Part shown: positions 20,901 to 32,900 of the stretch, in pieces
How the letters are laid out: every line of letters starts with the position of its first letter
Position numbering within the stretch: the first letter of the stretch is position 1
NCBI RefSeq assembly: GCF_902459465.1
Contig: NC_047063.1
Location: forward strand, 17,573,685-17,637,684
Length of the DNA: 64,000 bases
From: Asterias rubens
Lineage: Eukaryota > Echinodermata > Asteroidea > Forcipulatida > Asteriidae
Direction of reading: 5' to 3'
Program-made: the position numbers and the translations under genes
The notes under the pieces: model-generated
Seen by the model: the letters and a program-made list of their open reading frames with translations, nothing else
Databases searched by the model: none
Told to the model about the DNA's origin: nothing

Positions 20901-23900
20901 CTCTGGCTTTACTTTCAATAACACAATGTTGTTTGTGCACTGCCTGCATTGAGTAATTCAGAGACTTATTCCCATTTTTCTCCAAATCTAGAAGTTACAC
21001 GGGCCCCTTATCAGCCTAAAAGCAATGGATGATATTTGCAAGAGTAATCCCCTATCGGTTTCTCTTTAGATTTAGTGGAATATTGTTTGTCAAGACTTCT
21101 GAACAAATCTTCCACTGTTTCCCTGAGGCAAGCCCATTTTATTTAGGGAAGGATTTCTTTTTAAGAGTGAAACAAATCCACTTCCTGCCCGCGTGATCCC
21201 CAAGAGAACTAGCACAATTTTGCTTTTTGAAATTCAAGCATTCAATCTTGTGTTTTTTTATGGCACTCCGAATGTTTTTGCCAAAGAATTCCTACCTGAG
21301 AAATGAATGAGAGTAAAGTTGCTTGAGGATTTTTGGAGAGAAAAATACTTTTTCTTTTCTCGCCAAAAAAAATCCTACTTGAAAAATGAAAGAAAGCTTG
21401 TGAAAAGTTGCTGGAGGATGTTCAGAATTGGGGGGGGGGGGGGGGAACAAATGTTGCAGATATTCTTGTTCAAAACATTACCAGAGGATAAAAGCCACGG
21501 TTGAACTGAAACTAGTTCAGATTAGGTGACTTCAAGTCACTTTTCTTTGACTTATTTGAAAATTGAAAATAAGGAGACTCTCTAATACTTTTTGAGCTGG
21601 AAACCAAATAGCACTATTTTCACCTTCCCCTTGAGTGGCAAGTATGTGTTTGCTACTTCTCACTTCTTTTCTACTAAAACAATGAATGTTTTCTTTAAAT
21701 CGTTATTGGTCTTCTAGAAAGGAAATTCATAGAGCTGCTTAATAGCCAATTTTGTGCTTTCTGGGCTCAATTTCATAAAGCTGATAAGCAGAAAATACTG
21801 CCAGACAAGTTTCTTTGCAAAGCAAAAACAATTAGTGGGGCACCAGCCACAACAATGCAAATAATAATATCATGTAAATTTGGCCGGTAATGTGTTTCTG
21901 CTAGACGATACTGTTCTGTGCTCAGCAAGTTTTTGTGCCTGTACAGGTTTTATGAAATTGGGCCATGAAGTGGAATTAGCTCAGGGCCGCCCTGTGTGAA
22001 TTCTACTTCTTATCAGCTAACCATAAGCACATGAAAAGGCATGCTAACCTCCTCGTGCTTACTGCATAAAAATGAAGGACGTCACAATGCAAATCTATGG
22101 TGAACGCTCAAGCTGGCCGGCTACTTTTGTTGCTGATGGTAAAATGTGCTTTCACTTAAGCAAATTTTTATGTTACAGTATGTACTTTAGAATTTGCTTA
22201 CCGTTAAGCATTGCTATTGAATTGGTCCCTCTTATGACCATCAAAGTAAAATTTGTTTTTTATGGACCACCAATCAGTCAGACAAAAAACAACAACAGTG
22301 AATTAAACTGAAACCATGCACCTGCCCTCTAGTCATCATTTTGACCTTCAACAAGATTTTCGGTTTCGCTATTATACATTGTTATAAAGAAGAGAAAACT
22401 CCACAATAAACATTCGGACTCGGAGAGAAAACACACAATTATTCACGTGAGTTCAATAAGGCAGGACCATTGCCAAATTATTATATTTTTGTTTTCACCC
22501 AAAAGACAATAGAAGTCCAAAACTAAAATACTTGTATTCAAGTCTAATATTGCTATTGAGGAGTGTGCTTTGAAAACGGTTTATTTCTTCCAAAACAGAC
22601 CTAGAAAGTTTATTGCGAGTAAAACTAAACTTACTAAAAAATCTCTTTGGGAAGGAGTGTTGAAAAGAGCTTTTGTGGTCTTGACGTGTCAAACAGTATG
22701 TAATTCTGCTCGGCTTCACGAATTCATTTACCAGGATAAAAGAATTGGTAGGAAAAAAACTTCAAGATCACAGATTTTGACATAAAACTTACACGGTCTA
22801 ATGATGATGATGATGAACGTAGAAAACATACCTTGCAATATTTCCGTCTGAAATGTCATATTTGATGAGAAACAAATAAAACTGATTCTCGGTTGGAGTA
22901 AACTGGTCAGTGAGTGTTTTATTCATTTTTTGTTTAATCGATGTCATGCAAAATGTGTATGAATCGGTTTTTCACTATTTTCTTGTGACCCAGATGGCCG
23001 ATCGGTCTCAAACCTCTACAGGTGTGTTAGTTCATGTATATGGTAGATTATATGAAGTGCTTACACTGCCAGCAACTGTTTTGTTAGCAAAAACATGTTC
23101 CTTTAATTTTCAAGAAAATCATATTCATGTACCTACTTCATATTTCTGGCTACAGACCCATTTCCAGATTACGAGTCCCCAATGCTGTCTGACAGACACC
23201 TCATGGAGGGACATACAATCCCATGCTGCGATTTGGTTTGATTTTTGGCCCTTTATGCTTGTTGTCAGGGTAACATGACATCGGAAGGGTACCACCAGCT
23301 GTTTCAATTAATAATATGATACATAAAAAAATGCATTATTTCATTTGCCTATATTCCCAAACATTATTAACATTTGTAAATTCAACTCGGCCTACTTACC
23401 CAAGCCCAAAAGGGAGGCCCACCCCCCCCCCATTAAACAAAATATTTGCACATATCGAACGTCGAATGTTGGAGGTCTCCCTTCTTTGAATTAAAAAGTT
23501 ACATCCCCTTTAAGTTGATCTCTCTCCTGCTGCTTCCAAGGCTGTATCGTAAACTTAATAATAAGAGTATATAGGGCTTAACTCAGGGCTTCGAATCCTT
23601 TAAACATAATACAGATGATGTTACAGAATTGTAAGTGTACAACAAAATTACATAATTTTAAGTGAGATGTAAGTGGGTTTTGAGTTCAGTCTTTAATGAG
23701 TTCAGTGTAGTGGAGGCACGGATGTGGTCGGGCAGGGTTGTTCCAGAGAGTGGTTGTATTCCCTGAATGGCTTCTGACTGGCACCCTCGGAACCATGCCC
23801 AAACAAAGATATTGACAAAATAGGGAGCTACCACTATCAGGCAAGATTGCTCAGTTGGTCTCCTTCTTCTTTCAAGTCCATCTCTTAAAATGTTTGGCCA

Positions 23901-26900
23901 GGATTGGTCGCATCTCACAGTCTTCTCGTTTGGGTCTTCAAGGCCGCACTGCTCCTCAAGGGCTGGGCATCGTAGAAGGTGTGGCATATATTGGGGGTGA
24001 TGTGCCACAATCGCATCTGGTTGTGGTATCATCAGCTCAGTCAGTAGAGCTCTTGTACATTAATCCGGAGGTTGTTGGTTCAAGTGCTCTATTAAATTTG
24101 TCCTTGTTCATCCCAATTCATTTGTGGTTTATTGCTTGATGATTATTTAAGCTTAGTTATAACTGTCATATTATTTGAAGAATCTGCAATCATATCCTGA
24201 TTTATTTGGACAGAAGTAAGCGGTTTAAATTGTTGACACAGTGGGGAGCAGAGTGTTTTGAACTTTGGACAGGGTTTTCAGAACAAGTGATATTTGTTTG
24301 TCATAATATTGATAATACTTGGTTCTTGGTTCTCATACTTTACTGGCAAAGATGCTTCTGATGAGCTTTATTCACCAATTACGGTTTCTTCACAATTTCC
24401 CTGGCGAGGAGCTAGAAAAATCTGGATACACAATAGCTCATTGACACGATGTATTACTTAATTGTTGCCTATTCTGAGACACGTTCCATCAGGCCACTTC
24501 AATCATTCCTGACACTTTCTCAAATTCTCATTTTAAGCTCTATGCAAAATGTACAGCTATTCCAACACTGTGCATATATATGTTGCGTTAAAGACAGTGG
24601 AAAACTTTGGTAATTGTCAAATACCAGTCTTCTCACTTTGTATAATCTCAACAATGCATAAAATAACAAATCTGTGAAAATTTGAGCTCAATTGGTCGTC
24701 AAAGTTGCAAAATAATTATGCAAAGAAAAAACACCCTTGTCACACAAATGTTCCCTACTGACTCAATGACTTCAAATTCAATTCCAACAGTCTCATTTCA
24801 GAAGTCTGCAATCTACAATCTGGTGGCATGTTGCGGTCGAGCACTGGACTCGAGCTCTGTGTGGGGTTGAGTCCTGGTCTTGTTTTCTGATAGATATACT
24901 GTACACATACCATTCGGGGTTACCCCAGTGTTTCTGGTTCACTTGCAAGTACCATTGTTTATACAGGTTTTCTCATAGTTTTGCGCGAGAAACAGTGCTT
25001 AAGTTCACTTGTGTGGCATCCTTGGTTTTATTATCAGAAATATGTAATAATAAATAATAATTGTATCCTGTTTGGAGAGTTAAGCAGTTTAAATTGTTGA
25101 CACGATTGGGAGGCGGCAGGGCAGCGGTTTGAACTTTGGACAGGATTCCCCAGAATAAGTGATATTTTGTGTAATTTGGTTCTGACACAGCCCACATCCA
25201 ATGAGGCAATTTTAAATATTTTGATCCCCTTTCCATTTTCGGGCAAAGATGATCCGAATGCGGGCTTGATTGCTTGTCCAGCATGTGAGAGATGTGGAGC
25301 TCAATGACATGTGAAGAGTCTGTTCCAGGAGCTAGAAACTTGAACACACAACAACAGAAACTTGTAAAACCCTTGAAAAGTGAGGAAGTGTTATTATTTT
25401 TTACAAGTAGTAAAAACTAAAAAAAAACTGGAGAGCCAAAAAAAAAAAAAAAATACTGAAGTAGTTGCTCATGTTTGTTCACTGAGTGTTCCACCTCTTG
25501 ATGTTTCACAGTGGTTTTTGTTTTGAAAAATACTAGCTGCCCACATCACCAGTGACTGCATTACTTTGTCACGTTTGCTCTGGCAAGCAGTCCCTTTACA
25601 GTGATAGCACACAAAACAAAATTTGTGACACCCTTGAAAAGTGAGGAAGTGTTATTATTTTTACAAAAATAGTAAAAACCGAATCAACTTGGAGAGCCAT
25701 CAGCATGAGTTGCTGAAGTATTTGCTCATGCTTACCAAGTGTTTTTTTTTCCCCTGATGTTTTAACAAAAGTTATTGTATTGAGTGTGCCAACCCACTGT
25801 AATCATCTGGTACTTGTTAACCTGTTAAGGGCAATAGATATTTGATCATCCGTTTGCAAGTTCAGTTACTCGGTTTGTAGTTTGTTTTGGTTTTAAGCTT
25901 AAAGTCACCTGGAAATAATTTGTTTTTCCTTCAAACAATAGAGTATATGTTTATGAACAATAAAATAATTTTTTGAGTAATTTATATGTAAAAAAAATAG
26001 ATACAGTTACTTGAGGGGGTGACTCCGCCTACCCCTTTTGTGACGTCAATCGAGGCAGACTTTGCCTCGATCGAACATCGAACACACGTACGTGCAAATA
26101 CATGCAAGTCCTGTCATGGTTCCGTGGTCTTATGTTTCATTGTCCATAGGTTATAGTACAAAAGCGTCCTGCTTCACCTTACACCTAAATGTTGTCATTC
26201 TGCCGATTATTATTGATTCATTGTGCACCAATTTATTATCTCATGCTACTGTGTTACTTGGGTAAATTCAACTTTATGTGCTTTTTGTAATGAATTACAG
26301 CATTGAAATAAATGTTCCTGAATTGAATTGAATTGAATTGAATTGAAGTCCTAGTCGTGAGTTTTTACGTTTCGTTAAAAAGTTTTTTTCTTGCATTTTT
26401 CAAGCATATCGACCAGGTGTATTGCTGCTGGATATAGGTCCGACGTCTTTTCCAGTGCTGTGCAGCAAACACTTTGAGCCGTCGTGCTTCGACATTGAGA
26501 AATTTGATTCTAGGAAATTCAGATCAGAGTTACATCATGGAGTGAATGATTTGCTACCAATCCCTAACCCAGCATGTCAATGTATTATAAACACGTACCC
26601 CTGGACTGACATGCACCCAATTTGCTCTGAACCCTTATACCTGACATTAAAAACATATTTTTATGAAATAATATACAAAAAGTTAAATGGATGTTTCATG
26701 TGCAATCAAAAATATTCATAAATACCTCAGACAGTTTCGCTATTCCTATTGGTGGGGAGCGCGTCATGTGGGTGTGTATAAACCTTTGTTTTTGACCAGT
26801 AAAAAGTGTTAAAAACATGGGCGTGACAGTGAGCTTGCACCTGTGCTTATAAGACAGATTCTTCATTCCTATTGGTTGAGAGCAACGGCCGGGACAGTTG

Positions 26901-29900
26901 TGCCACATCATGCGATATGCGCGACGCTCATAGCATTTCCTTATAAGGAGTTGTTTATCCGAGAGCCTTACAATTTCATAGCTGGTGAAAAAAAGTGTTG
27001 ATGTTTTTTGACCGAAAAGGTATTTAAACCGCTATCTGAAAACCTCTTCACCACACATTGATTCCCTTATTAAAGGTTTTGTACAGGAATGGTGACAAGA
27101 AAAAAACAATTTGTTTTCAATTTCACTCTAAAAACTTACTGATTATGGAGTTTATACTAGAATTTTTGTGTGAAAATTTTTTTTCCTCTTAAAATTAAGT
27201 CATATTTTAGAAAACTTTATAAGGGAAAACTGTCGGACAAAACCTTTGTGTTTTGGCACCCAGCTAGAAAGTACATGCAATCTTACCATCACTACGCGTC
27301 TTTTTGCCCGGTGAAACATGACGTGTACAGTGTTTTGTCAATAGAGGGCGGTTTGAATGTAAACATCTATAGGTCACATATATCGTCTACTTTTTTGTAA
27401 TTGTCACAGACCAACATCCTCACTTGGTGTATCAAACATATGCATAAAATAACCAACCTAATGCCAATTTGGGCTCATTGGTCATCAAAGTTGCAAGACG
27501 TAATGAAAAAGAAAAACATCCTTGTTGCATAGAATTGTGTGCTTTCAGATGCCGGGGAAAGGCTTCATGCCTGAACTGAAGCCTTTCTGACAGATTCAAA
27601 TTGTTTGGTGAACAACTACTTCAAAGCTCATTGCTTACAATGTTTTATAGTACATATACCCAGTGCTCTGTATTGTGTCAATAAAATTTAGGGTCGTTAT
27701 TTTTTTGAGTAATTACCAAATCTACCATCGAAAAAAAGTGTTGCTACACCCACAGCATGCCCACCTGTACTAGCTCTCATATGTCGGGAGTTCCCTCTAG
27801 AACAAGTGGCATTATAGAATAATAGAAATGGCCACTTTTAAAATTAATACTAACCGTTTTCCAATCACCACAAACCAATATATTACTATTAGGAAATACT
27901 TGTTTTCTGTTATTTTTTAGACCCAAAGTGGACGGACTCCAGTTTGCAGCTACGTTGGTAAGTAAATAATGATACTTGTTTCCTATTTTAAAAGTATGGT
28001 ATCATAATGGCCTTTTGTTGTTGTCGCCAAAAGAGCAAGTTTGGACAATTATGCTATTTCAAAACTTTTGATACTGGTAATCATAATTCAATACATAAAT
28101 CTTTATTAGTGCTCAGATTGAAATAAAAACAGTTTACATGTTAAACTTTGTAGAAAGTACCTTCTCATTAATTTAGACTCGTAACAAGATCATGATCATG
28201 TTAAACAAATTTTGGTGTGCTAATAAATTTACAGCTACAAGCCCTGCAGTCTTGTAAATATCCCCCCTCCCCCCAAAAAAAAAATTAAAAAAATCAAACC
28301 CTATTTTTGACAAAGTCTACCAATCCAGGAAGAGTCATGAAGTATGTACTGGTAGGATCAAAACCTACTGAAATTTCTCCACTTTCCTTGTAGAAATCCC
28401 TGATGGTTGCAGCAACCCTCTCCCCCCTCTCACAGACGAGTCCCTCAGGCCTCCTCCGGTAAGCAACGTCCAGATGGAGTACTACACCACCGAGTTCATC
28501 TCAGCAGTTGAGCAGTATAGACAGTGGGAAGGCATTTGGAGTTGTCTGAATTTCACATTTCAGATCGGACCAGAAGGTAATGATTATTCTCAAATAGAGC
28601 GCTCATATCCGTCACTTCGTGAAGCTCAAGGCGCTTCCAACATAAAGTATTTTCCTGTAGGCCTAAGACGTTGTGGAGCTTGAGGTAATGAGATAATTCC
28701 TTAACATAGCACTGTGTAATGGTTTACAAGGTGCTGTGGTGCACGATGCTGCCAATCAAATCAGGAGAACCAGGGCGAACCCCTTCCCTTTTAGATCAGG
28801 ACTCAAGTCCACTCTGATGAAAAGACACATCAGAGCTTGAGTCCGGTGCCCTTATCCGCTGAGCCACAACACACCGGGTAATACTGTAGTAGCCCGGTGC
28901 TCCTTTTTTCCAGTTCTGATTTCGGGTTGATGAAATAGGGACACCACCAACCTAGGGCTAGGTGTAGAATGTCGGCTTATTGATCCGGAGGTCGTTGGTT
29001 CAAATCCCGCTCTTGTAAATATTTCGTTGTTCAACCCCAAATCATTTAAAATTTACCTGGTCAGTTTTGAATGAAAATACTTGCTGTTTGTCCAATCACT
29101 CTCAGTTCCAGTTTCGATAGCAAACTGCGAGGAGTGGTTTGTACCGATACACCTAGACTTATGGGGCCAAGGCTCTTAATACTGTGATGTGCTGGTATGG
29201 CACATTTAAAGGAACATTACACTAATTGTTTTTTTTTCTAACAAAACAGCTGCTGGCAGTGTAAGCACTTTATGTTATCCACCATATACATAAACTGACA
29301 AACCTGCAGAAGTTTGAGATCGATTGGCCATCTGGGTCACAAGAAAATAAGGAAAAACCATTATTTTTACACATTTTGCATGACATCGGTTAAAAATAAA
29401 ATGAACAAAATTCTCACCGAGCGATAAACTCCAAAAATGGGAAATTAGTTTTATATATTTCTCATCAAGTATGACATTTCAGAGAGAAATATTTCAAAGG
29501 ATGTTTTCTACGATCATCATCTCTAGACCAGATCAAATTCACAAAAATCGCCAAGATAAAACCCACTTAGAATGCCCCAAATTGCCAAGCAGGGCTTTTT
29601 AAAACCAAATGTGCGCCAAGTAAAAACCTTTCTGAGGACTTTGTATCAATTCAGTGTGCTTTGGCTAAGCATGCAAAACTGGGCCCAGAATGCTCCACAG
29701 TATTGACAAATCACGGGAGACTCCCGCAGATCCTACCAGGACCCAATTTCATAGATGTGCTTAAACACAGCAAAATCATGCTTAGCAGAATGAGGGTAAT
29801 CATCCAAATCCCATGTCACGTTTACCATTTGTTGCTGGATCCTGCAAATTGTTGCTCATCAGAAAGTTTTCAAGCAACATTTTCTGCATGATATAAAGCT

Positions 29901-32900
29901 GTATGAAATCTGGCCCTGAATTATTCCAGTTGTAATGTATTCCATTAATTAATTAAATTTAAATCTACAAAGGCGGAAGGGGGGAAAATTGCTGAGAAGA
30001 TAAGCTTAATAAAAGGATTGTTCTCATTGTTTCGGGTTTTCAATGTTTTCAATTTAAGCTGCGGGAAAAATTCAAGGGATCCTATTTTCAATGAGGAGTT
30101 TGAACATAGACTCGGATGACTACGGTGAGCTTATCTGTCGAGCTTTTGACTTTGGCGGTCCTCTGAATGCAGATGCATTGATCAGTGAGGACGGTACTCC
30201 GGTAAGAATTATAAACTTCACTTTATATTTAATTTTTTTTATATTAGTCAACAAAGCAGTGACATTACGCCTCTCTTAATATTTATGCGTGACGTCATAA
30301 TTCTAACCCAAAATGAGGTTATGGGCGCACGTTCCCCATCACTTGCAGTGGCTGCGCCCATCGCCTCGTTTTGAGTTAGCATTGTGACATACCTCATGCA
30401 TAAAAATTAAAAGAGGCGTATAAACCTTTATCATGCTGTCACCATCTTGGTCATGTTCCCTGTTTCCAGTAACAGTTTGGTTACAATGAGTTGGAATGAA
30501 GTAAAATCAAAATGGCCCACACCAGGGTCCAATTTCGTAGAGCTGCTAAGCTAAACTAAAACCTATTATTTATATATAAAGGGTCCAGGCTCTGTACAAG
30601 CCTAGGCTTTTTCCTGGTGCCCTCCTCTTATCACTCGTTGTTCTTATTTCGTGTATGTTTCATGATTATTTATTGTGATATTTGGAAATAAAAAACAAAC
30701 AAACAAACAAACAAAGATTTGCTTAGCATGAAATTCCTTCCTTGATAAAACAACACTACGAACCAAATTTCCATGTGATTTTCAGGATAAGCAAACAACC
30801 GCTGAATGCCAATAACTAGCACAATGCAAAAAGTGGAAATTTGGTTGGTAATCCTGTTTTAATCAAGGAAGAAATTTCGTGCTAAGCAAACTTTTGTGCT
30901 TAGCAGTTCTATGAAATTGGGCCCTGGATAAAGGTATGTTTACATAAGAATTAGTTACAGTTTACAAAATAAACAGTCCATAGTAATTGTGAGATACATG
31001 TATAACAAAAAGTGAAGGATTGTATCAAACCAATGAAAAGGAAAAAAAAAACAGCCAAAAATGAGTGGAGCACCGGCCGCAACATGTGAACGTTTGGGAA
31101 TGTCGGCTGATAACCAGTTTCTGCCAACAAGATTTCTTGTGTGCCTACTGCTTAGCAATTTTGTTGTCCGACCCTTAACTTTAAGTGTGTCAAATTCACA
31201 CTAAATTCTTACTGGGAGAAGGTAAAACACACCAACTGCTACACCTGTGATGGTTGACTCATAAAACTTCTGCAGTTATCAACCTACTCTTGGGAGATTT
31301 GGAAACACTTTTTTACGACATACTTTCGTTTATGTAAACAGATCAATCTTCCATCGGGGCCCATTTTATACAGCTGCTTCAGCACAAAAAAGTTGCTGAG
31401 CACTAAGCAATGTTGCTTACCAGAATACATTGGCTGTTTACTCTATTTAGGGTAACCAGCCAAAATACCAACCACATTGTCTGTGTGTTCTGCTAAGTTT
31501 TGCTCAGCAGAAGATTGTTAGGCAACACTTTTCTGCTCAAGCAACTTTATAAAATTTGGCATGTGCCTCTTGGGGAATAAAACAACCTCTTAAGAGAAAT
31601 TTAATTTATTTCAATGTGACTCTCTTTTGACTGGTTTCTTCTTGGGGGAGACTATTTGCCACAGTTAAGATTAGATTAAGTTCCGAGGTAAGAATCAGTC
31701 CCATGGCGATCATTAACTTTTTTGATTTTATGGGTTCGACGAACTTTGCCAGGATGGAAATTATAAACTTTTCCCTATAATTGCCACTATAAAACACTTC
31801 ATACGCATAACACAAACAATCAATCAGGATAGTTACTTGTTGAACTGAAAATGTAAACTTCATGTCCTTAAATTTGGGGTTAAACAAATACAAATTCACT
31901 ACAGCGGGACTTGAACCTGTGACCTCCGGATAAAAGCATCAACGCTCTACCAACTGAGTTTCGGGGTGCCAGTCACAAGTCATACATTATGTGTTGCCAT
32001 GGAGCCAGAGATCACGATATTACCTGGGAAGCGGCAGCAGAGGGATTACCTCAAGGGATGCGACTTTTTATAGCAAATGAGCACAATGGTCTTTAGTTTT
32101 CAACCAGTTTTCTTTGAGAATTTGTGATATGCGCTTTTTAGCAACAGATCAGATTTATAAATAAAAAACAGCCAGTACTCTTTAAATGTAAGAGAGTGAA
32201 AAACACCACTCTTTACTTTTCGAGCTGTCCCTTGTATGACTCTTCAAAAAGAGTGGTGGTTATTTCACTCTTTTAGAGGGGTTTCACTCCAGGACAGAGT
32301 GAAAAATCACTCAAAAAGATGCAAACTTCAATCTAAAAGAGTGGAAGACCACTCGAAAAAGAGTTGTCCTTCATAATTCAACAGATCAGATTGAAAAAAA
32401 AAAAAACAGCCAGTACTCTCTTAATGTAAAAGAGTGAAAAACACCACTCTTTACTTTTCGAGCTGTCCCTTATATGGCTCATCAAAAAGAGTGGTGGTTA
32501 TTTCATTCTTTTAGAGGGGTTTCACTCCAGGACAGAGTGAAAAATCACTCAAAAAGATGCAAACTTCAATCTAAGAGAGTGGAAGACCACTCGAAGAAGA
32601 GTTGTCCTTCATATGGCTCTTGAAAGAGTGCTTTTTCACTGTTTTACATTAAGAGAGTAGTGTTCTTTTTCAAATATGAATATGTTTGTATGTTTAATGC
32701 AAACTGAGTTCACCACTAACAAGGCTCAAAGCCACTCTTGGTAAGTGGCTTCAAGAAGAAAACATTATAGATGAAAATATAGTGGGGGAGCTGAAGGTAG
32801 ATACTGCTAGTTCCTTATATATAACAGTCTAGAATGCGGGATGGAGGGAAACATGCACCAGGCAAGGAGTTCTATGTCATAGAAAACGAGAGTGTATGGT

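Larger units (their letters stand above)
17949..27920 (+). other. Intron 1 of the IL-17 receptor gene, about 10 kb
   Basis: Exon 1 and exon 2 join in phase 0, so no exon is demanded here, and none was found. Contents include a degenerate tandem repeat (19190-19700), GCTTAGCA-type repeats (20030-20230, 21765-21970), a poly-G tract (21430-21446), tRNA-like SINE remnants (23680-24130, 24820-25360), a half TTAA palindrome broken by a LINE tail (25903-26352), a THAP-domain fragment (26400-26600) and two further repeat copies (26705-27070, 27400-27725). Confidence 0.7.

Noticed and set aside
20638..20985. 115-residue minus-strand frame in receptor intron 1
   Set aside because: The sequence lacks domains and splice support, and lies in repeat-like intronic DNA on the opposite strand.
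22910..23278. 122-residue plus-strand frame in intron 1
   Set aside because: No similarity to the receptor, no matching phase and no splice sites around it. It was judged a chance frame.
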